This document shows positions 62,744-64,000 of a stretch of 64,000 bases of DNA, one piece after another (the first letter of the stretch is position 1; each line of letters starts with the position of its first letter). A program made the position numbers and the translations under genes. Under the pieces are notes generated by a model. That model was not told the DNA's origin and made no database searches. It saw only the letters and a list, made by a program, of their open reading frames with translations. The stretch comes from Desulfocicer sp963675955 (GTDB lineage: Bacteria > Desulfobacterota > Desulfobacteria > Desulfobacterales > Desulfobacteraceae), in NCBI GenBank assembly GCA_963675955.2, contig CAXXVR010000009.1:62001-126000 (forward strand), in the 5' to 3' direction.

Positions 62744-63637
62744 TTATAGAAAAGTCGTTATGTATCGATGGCAAGTGAGCATCTTTATGTGGATAAAACG
62801 AAATAATCGACAGGTCAATGCACGAACCATTAATTTAAATTCAGGCTTTATATTTTTTATATCCTCAAGTTTTCCTGTTAAAATTGTATAAAAAAGATCT
62901 AGTCTCCTAATTTTGTCAGAATCTGGCATTAATTTTACAGCTGCTTTTGCATGAAATGCTCCAGTTTTAAATGGCCCCATCCAATGAAGCAGGTTAAGGG
63001 CAAAACGATAATGGCGTTCAGCCATAAAGGCCGGTGAGTGAATCTTTTCTGGTAATGAGCCGTTGATATGGTAATTTATTCGATGGTTCCATAAAATTTG
63101 TACACAAGGAATATTGGAAAATTCTTTTAACAATTTATTCTTAAGATAGTCAGAATCCCACAACGACGGCAGTGCAAAGTTCATGAACGGGGAATCTGTG
63201 TAGGTAATTGGTTCAAAATATATAGTACCGTTTTTTTCATCAATCAACCACTGATGAGTGGGATGACCAGCGTAAAATTCTGACCATTTTCTGGGTGTTT
63301 CAATGAATCCACGCCTGGCAACCCGCATCAACTCTTCACATGCTTTTTTGGGGGAATCCACATGTTCCAGTACATGCATACAGATAACAAAGTCAAAGGC
63401 ATTGTCAATGAAAGGAAGATCTTGAATGTCTGCCGTGACATAAACTAAGTCGTTGTTCTGTAGTGGGGCAGCGGAACCATCTCTGTGGAGGTTACCCTCT
63501 TTAAAATCTCTGTCTACAACCACCGTGGCATATTTGAAAGGATTGGCCCCCCCTCCAACATCAAGAATATTACAATTTTCAGGAATCTCAAGTTTTTGGG
63601 CCAGTAAATCATGATCGCCAGAAGGATAATGTATCAC
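62744..63637 (-). CDS. SAM-dependent class I methyltransferase
   Basis: A 297-residue enzyme: motif I LDVGGGANPFKYA (near 21-33), VVDRDFKEGN, DLPFIDNAFDFVICMHVLEHV, and EELMRVARRGFIETP, a Methyltransf_11 pattern common in O-antigen and sugar-nucleotide clusters. The C-terminal 130 residues form an added helical domain of unknown role. It begins 10 bp after the radical SAM gene and ends 7 bp before the acyltransferase gene. It is the third methyltransferase of this operon. Confidence 0.88.
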   Translation of the reverse strand: MIHYPSGDHDLLAQKLEIPENCNILDVGGGANPFKYATVVVDRDFKEGNLHRDGSAAPLQNNDLVYVTADIQDLPFIDNAFDFVICMHVLEHVDSPKKACEELMRVARRGFIETPRKWSEFYAGHPTHQWLIDEKNGTIYFEPITYTDSPFMNFALPSLWDSDYLKNKLLKEFSNIPCVQILWNHRINYHINGSLPEKIHSPAFMAERHYRFALNLLHWMGPFKTGAFHAKAAVKLMPDSDKIRRLDLFYTILTGKLEDIKNIKPEFKLMVRALTCRLFRFIHIKMLTCHRYITTFL

Positions 63638-63647
63638 TGATGGTCAC

Positions 63648-64000
63648 CTAACGGGTGTATATGGTTTGTGAGGGTGTTTGAGTTATGTGGTATCCCTCTG
63701 AGTTTTTTATTTCTTTTCTGTATTCCTCCGCCCAGGTATCGCATGTTCCACACATAGGATGATTTTCAAATTGTCCATGGGAGTGAAGAGTCCTTACCTG
63801 TTCAAATTCAGGTGCGTTCCACAATGTCAAAAGGCTATGGTTTTCATCAATTTTGCCTGGTGAATAATCAATGTTAAAATCTTCACAACATAGTCCTAAG
63901 CGGCCATCCCATGCCACAACTGCCTGGGACCAGAGTAGATTGCATGGTACTCGTTTTTCAGGCATATTGGGCCATCGTTTGCTCTTTGGTGGATTTCTAT
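63648..64000 (-). CDS. Radical SAM/SPASM protein, C-terminal part (cut by the window edge)
   Basis: Only the C-terminal 117 residues are in the window; the frame stays open to base 64000. The visible part is a SPASM-type domain binding extra Fe-S clusters: PCNLLWSQAVVAWDGRLGLCC, then LLTLWNAPEFEQVR and CGTCDTW. The order cysteine, aromatic, WDG, CC, later CxxC is that of SPASM enzymes modifying peptides or sugars. The N-terminal CxxxCxxC radical SAM core should lie beyond the edge. It is the first visible gene of the eight-gene minus-strand operon. Confidence 0.8.
   Translation of the reverse strand, partial: RNPPKSKRWPNMPEKRVPCNLLWSQAVVAWDGRLGLCCEDFNIDYSPGKIDENHSLLTLWNAPEFEQVRTLHSHGQFENHPMCGTCDTWAEEYRKEIKNSEGYHITQTPSQTIYTR

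Overview
The window reads as chromosomal DNA of a Gram-negative, sulfate-reducer-like deltaproteobacterium, most likely Desulfobacterales/Desulfobacteraceae. The support is an outer-membrane LptD, a Desulfovibrio-type metal-binding adenylate kinase (C130/H136/C152/C155), a small acidic 2[4Fe-4S] ferredoxin, a FecR protein next to a CHASE2 cyclase, and the overall style of the genes. The genus is not determined. Roughly the first 35 kb is tightly packed housekeeping DNA of moderate GC. From about 40 kb the DNA becomes visibly AT-richer, with long intergenic gaps, and encodes mostly cell-surface and envelope-glycan functions.

Layout. 0-4.5 kb (minus): lptD overlapped by a NusG/RfaH-like paralogue, then a HU/IHF gene and holB. 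4.6-13.5 kb (plus): tmk, a cysteine synthase fused to a cysteinyl-tRNA-synthetase-like domain, a protein of unknown function, a ferredoxin, a small unknown protein, RNase J and FtsK. 13.5-18.3 kb (minus): tRNA-Arg(CCG) directly followed by a glycosyltransferase and a methyltransferase, then folC, rpsU and adk. 19.2-29.9 kb (plus): rho, rpmE, prfA and prmC; then rpsB, tsf, pyrH, frr, uppS, cdsA, dxr and rseP. 29.9-31.5 kb: an IscB nuclease with its upstream omega (HEARO) RNA, sitting directly behind rseP. 31.6-35.4 kb: purL and a separate purQ.

35.9-45.1 kb: a FecR-domain secreted protein with four 48-bp repeats, convergent with a CHASE2 adenylate cyclase; then a VWA-domain protein, a parvulin-type foldase and a Big_2-repeat protein (all minus). 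45.8-49 kb: three glycosyltransferases. 49.2-55.6 kb: a CAP-domain protein, a 942-residue repeat protein, a subtilase and a GspC/PilP-like protein. 55.8-64 kb (minus): an eight-gene operon of YfhO-type membrane protein, methyltransferases, GtrB-like glycosyltransferase, GNAT-like protein, LPLAT-like acyltransferase and a truncated radical SAM/SPASM protein; it looks like a glycolipid or surface-glycan decoration pathway.

The strongest unusual signals are four. First, the IscB/omega-RNA locus. Second, the CysK-CysRS fusion, whose synthetase half keeps all four zinc ligands but has lost the HIGH and KMSKS ATP-binding motifs. Third, the eight-gene glycan/lipid operon. Fourth, a family of about 160-bp palindromic elements, with copies at 25.1 and 35.6 kb. 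All names come from reading motifs and remembered family sequences; no database search was run.
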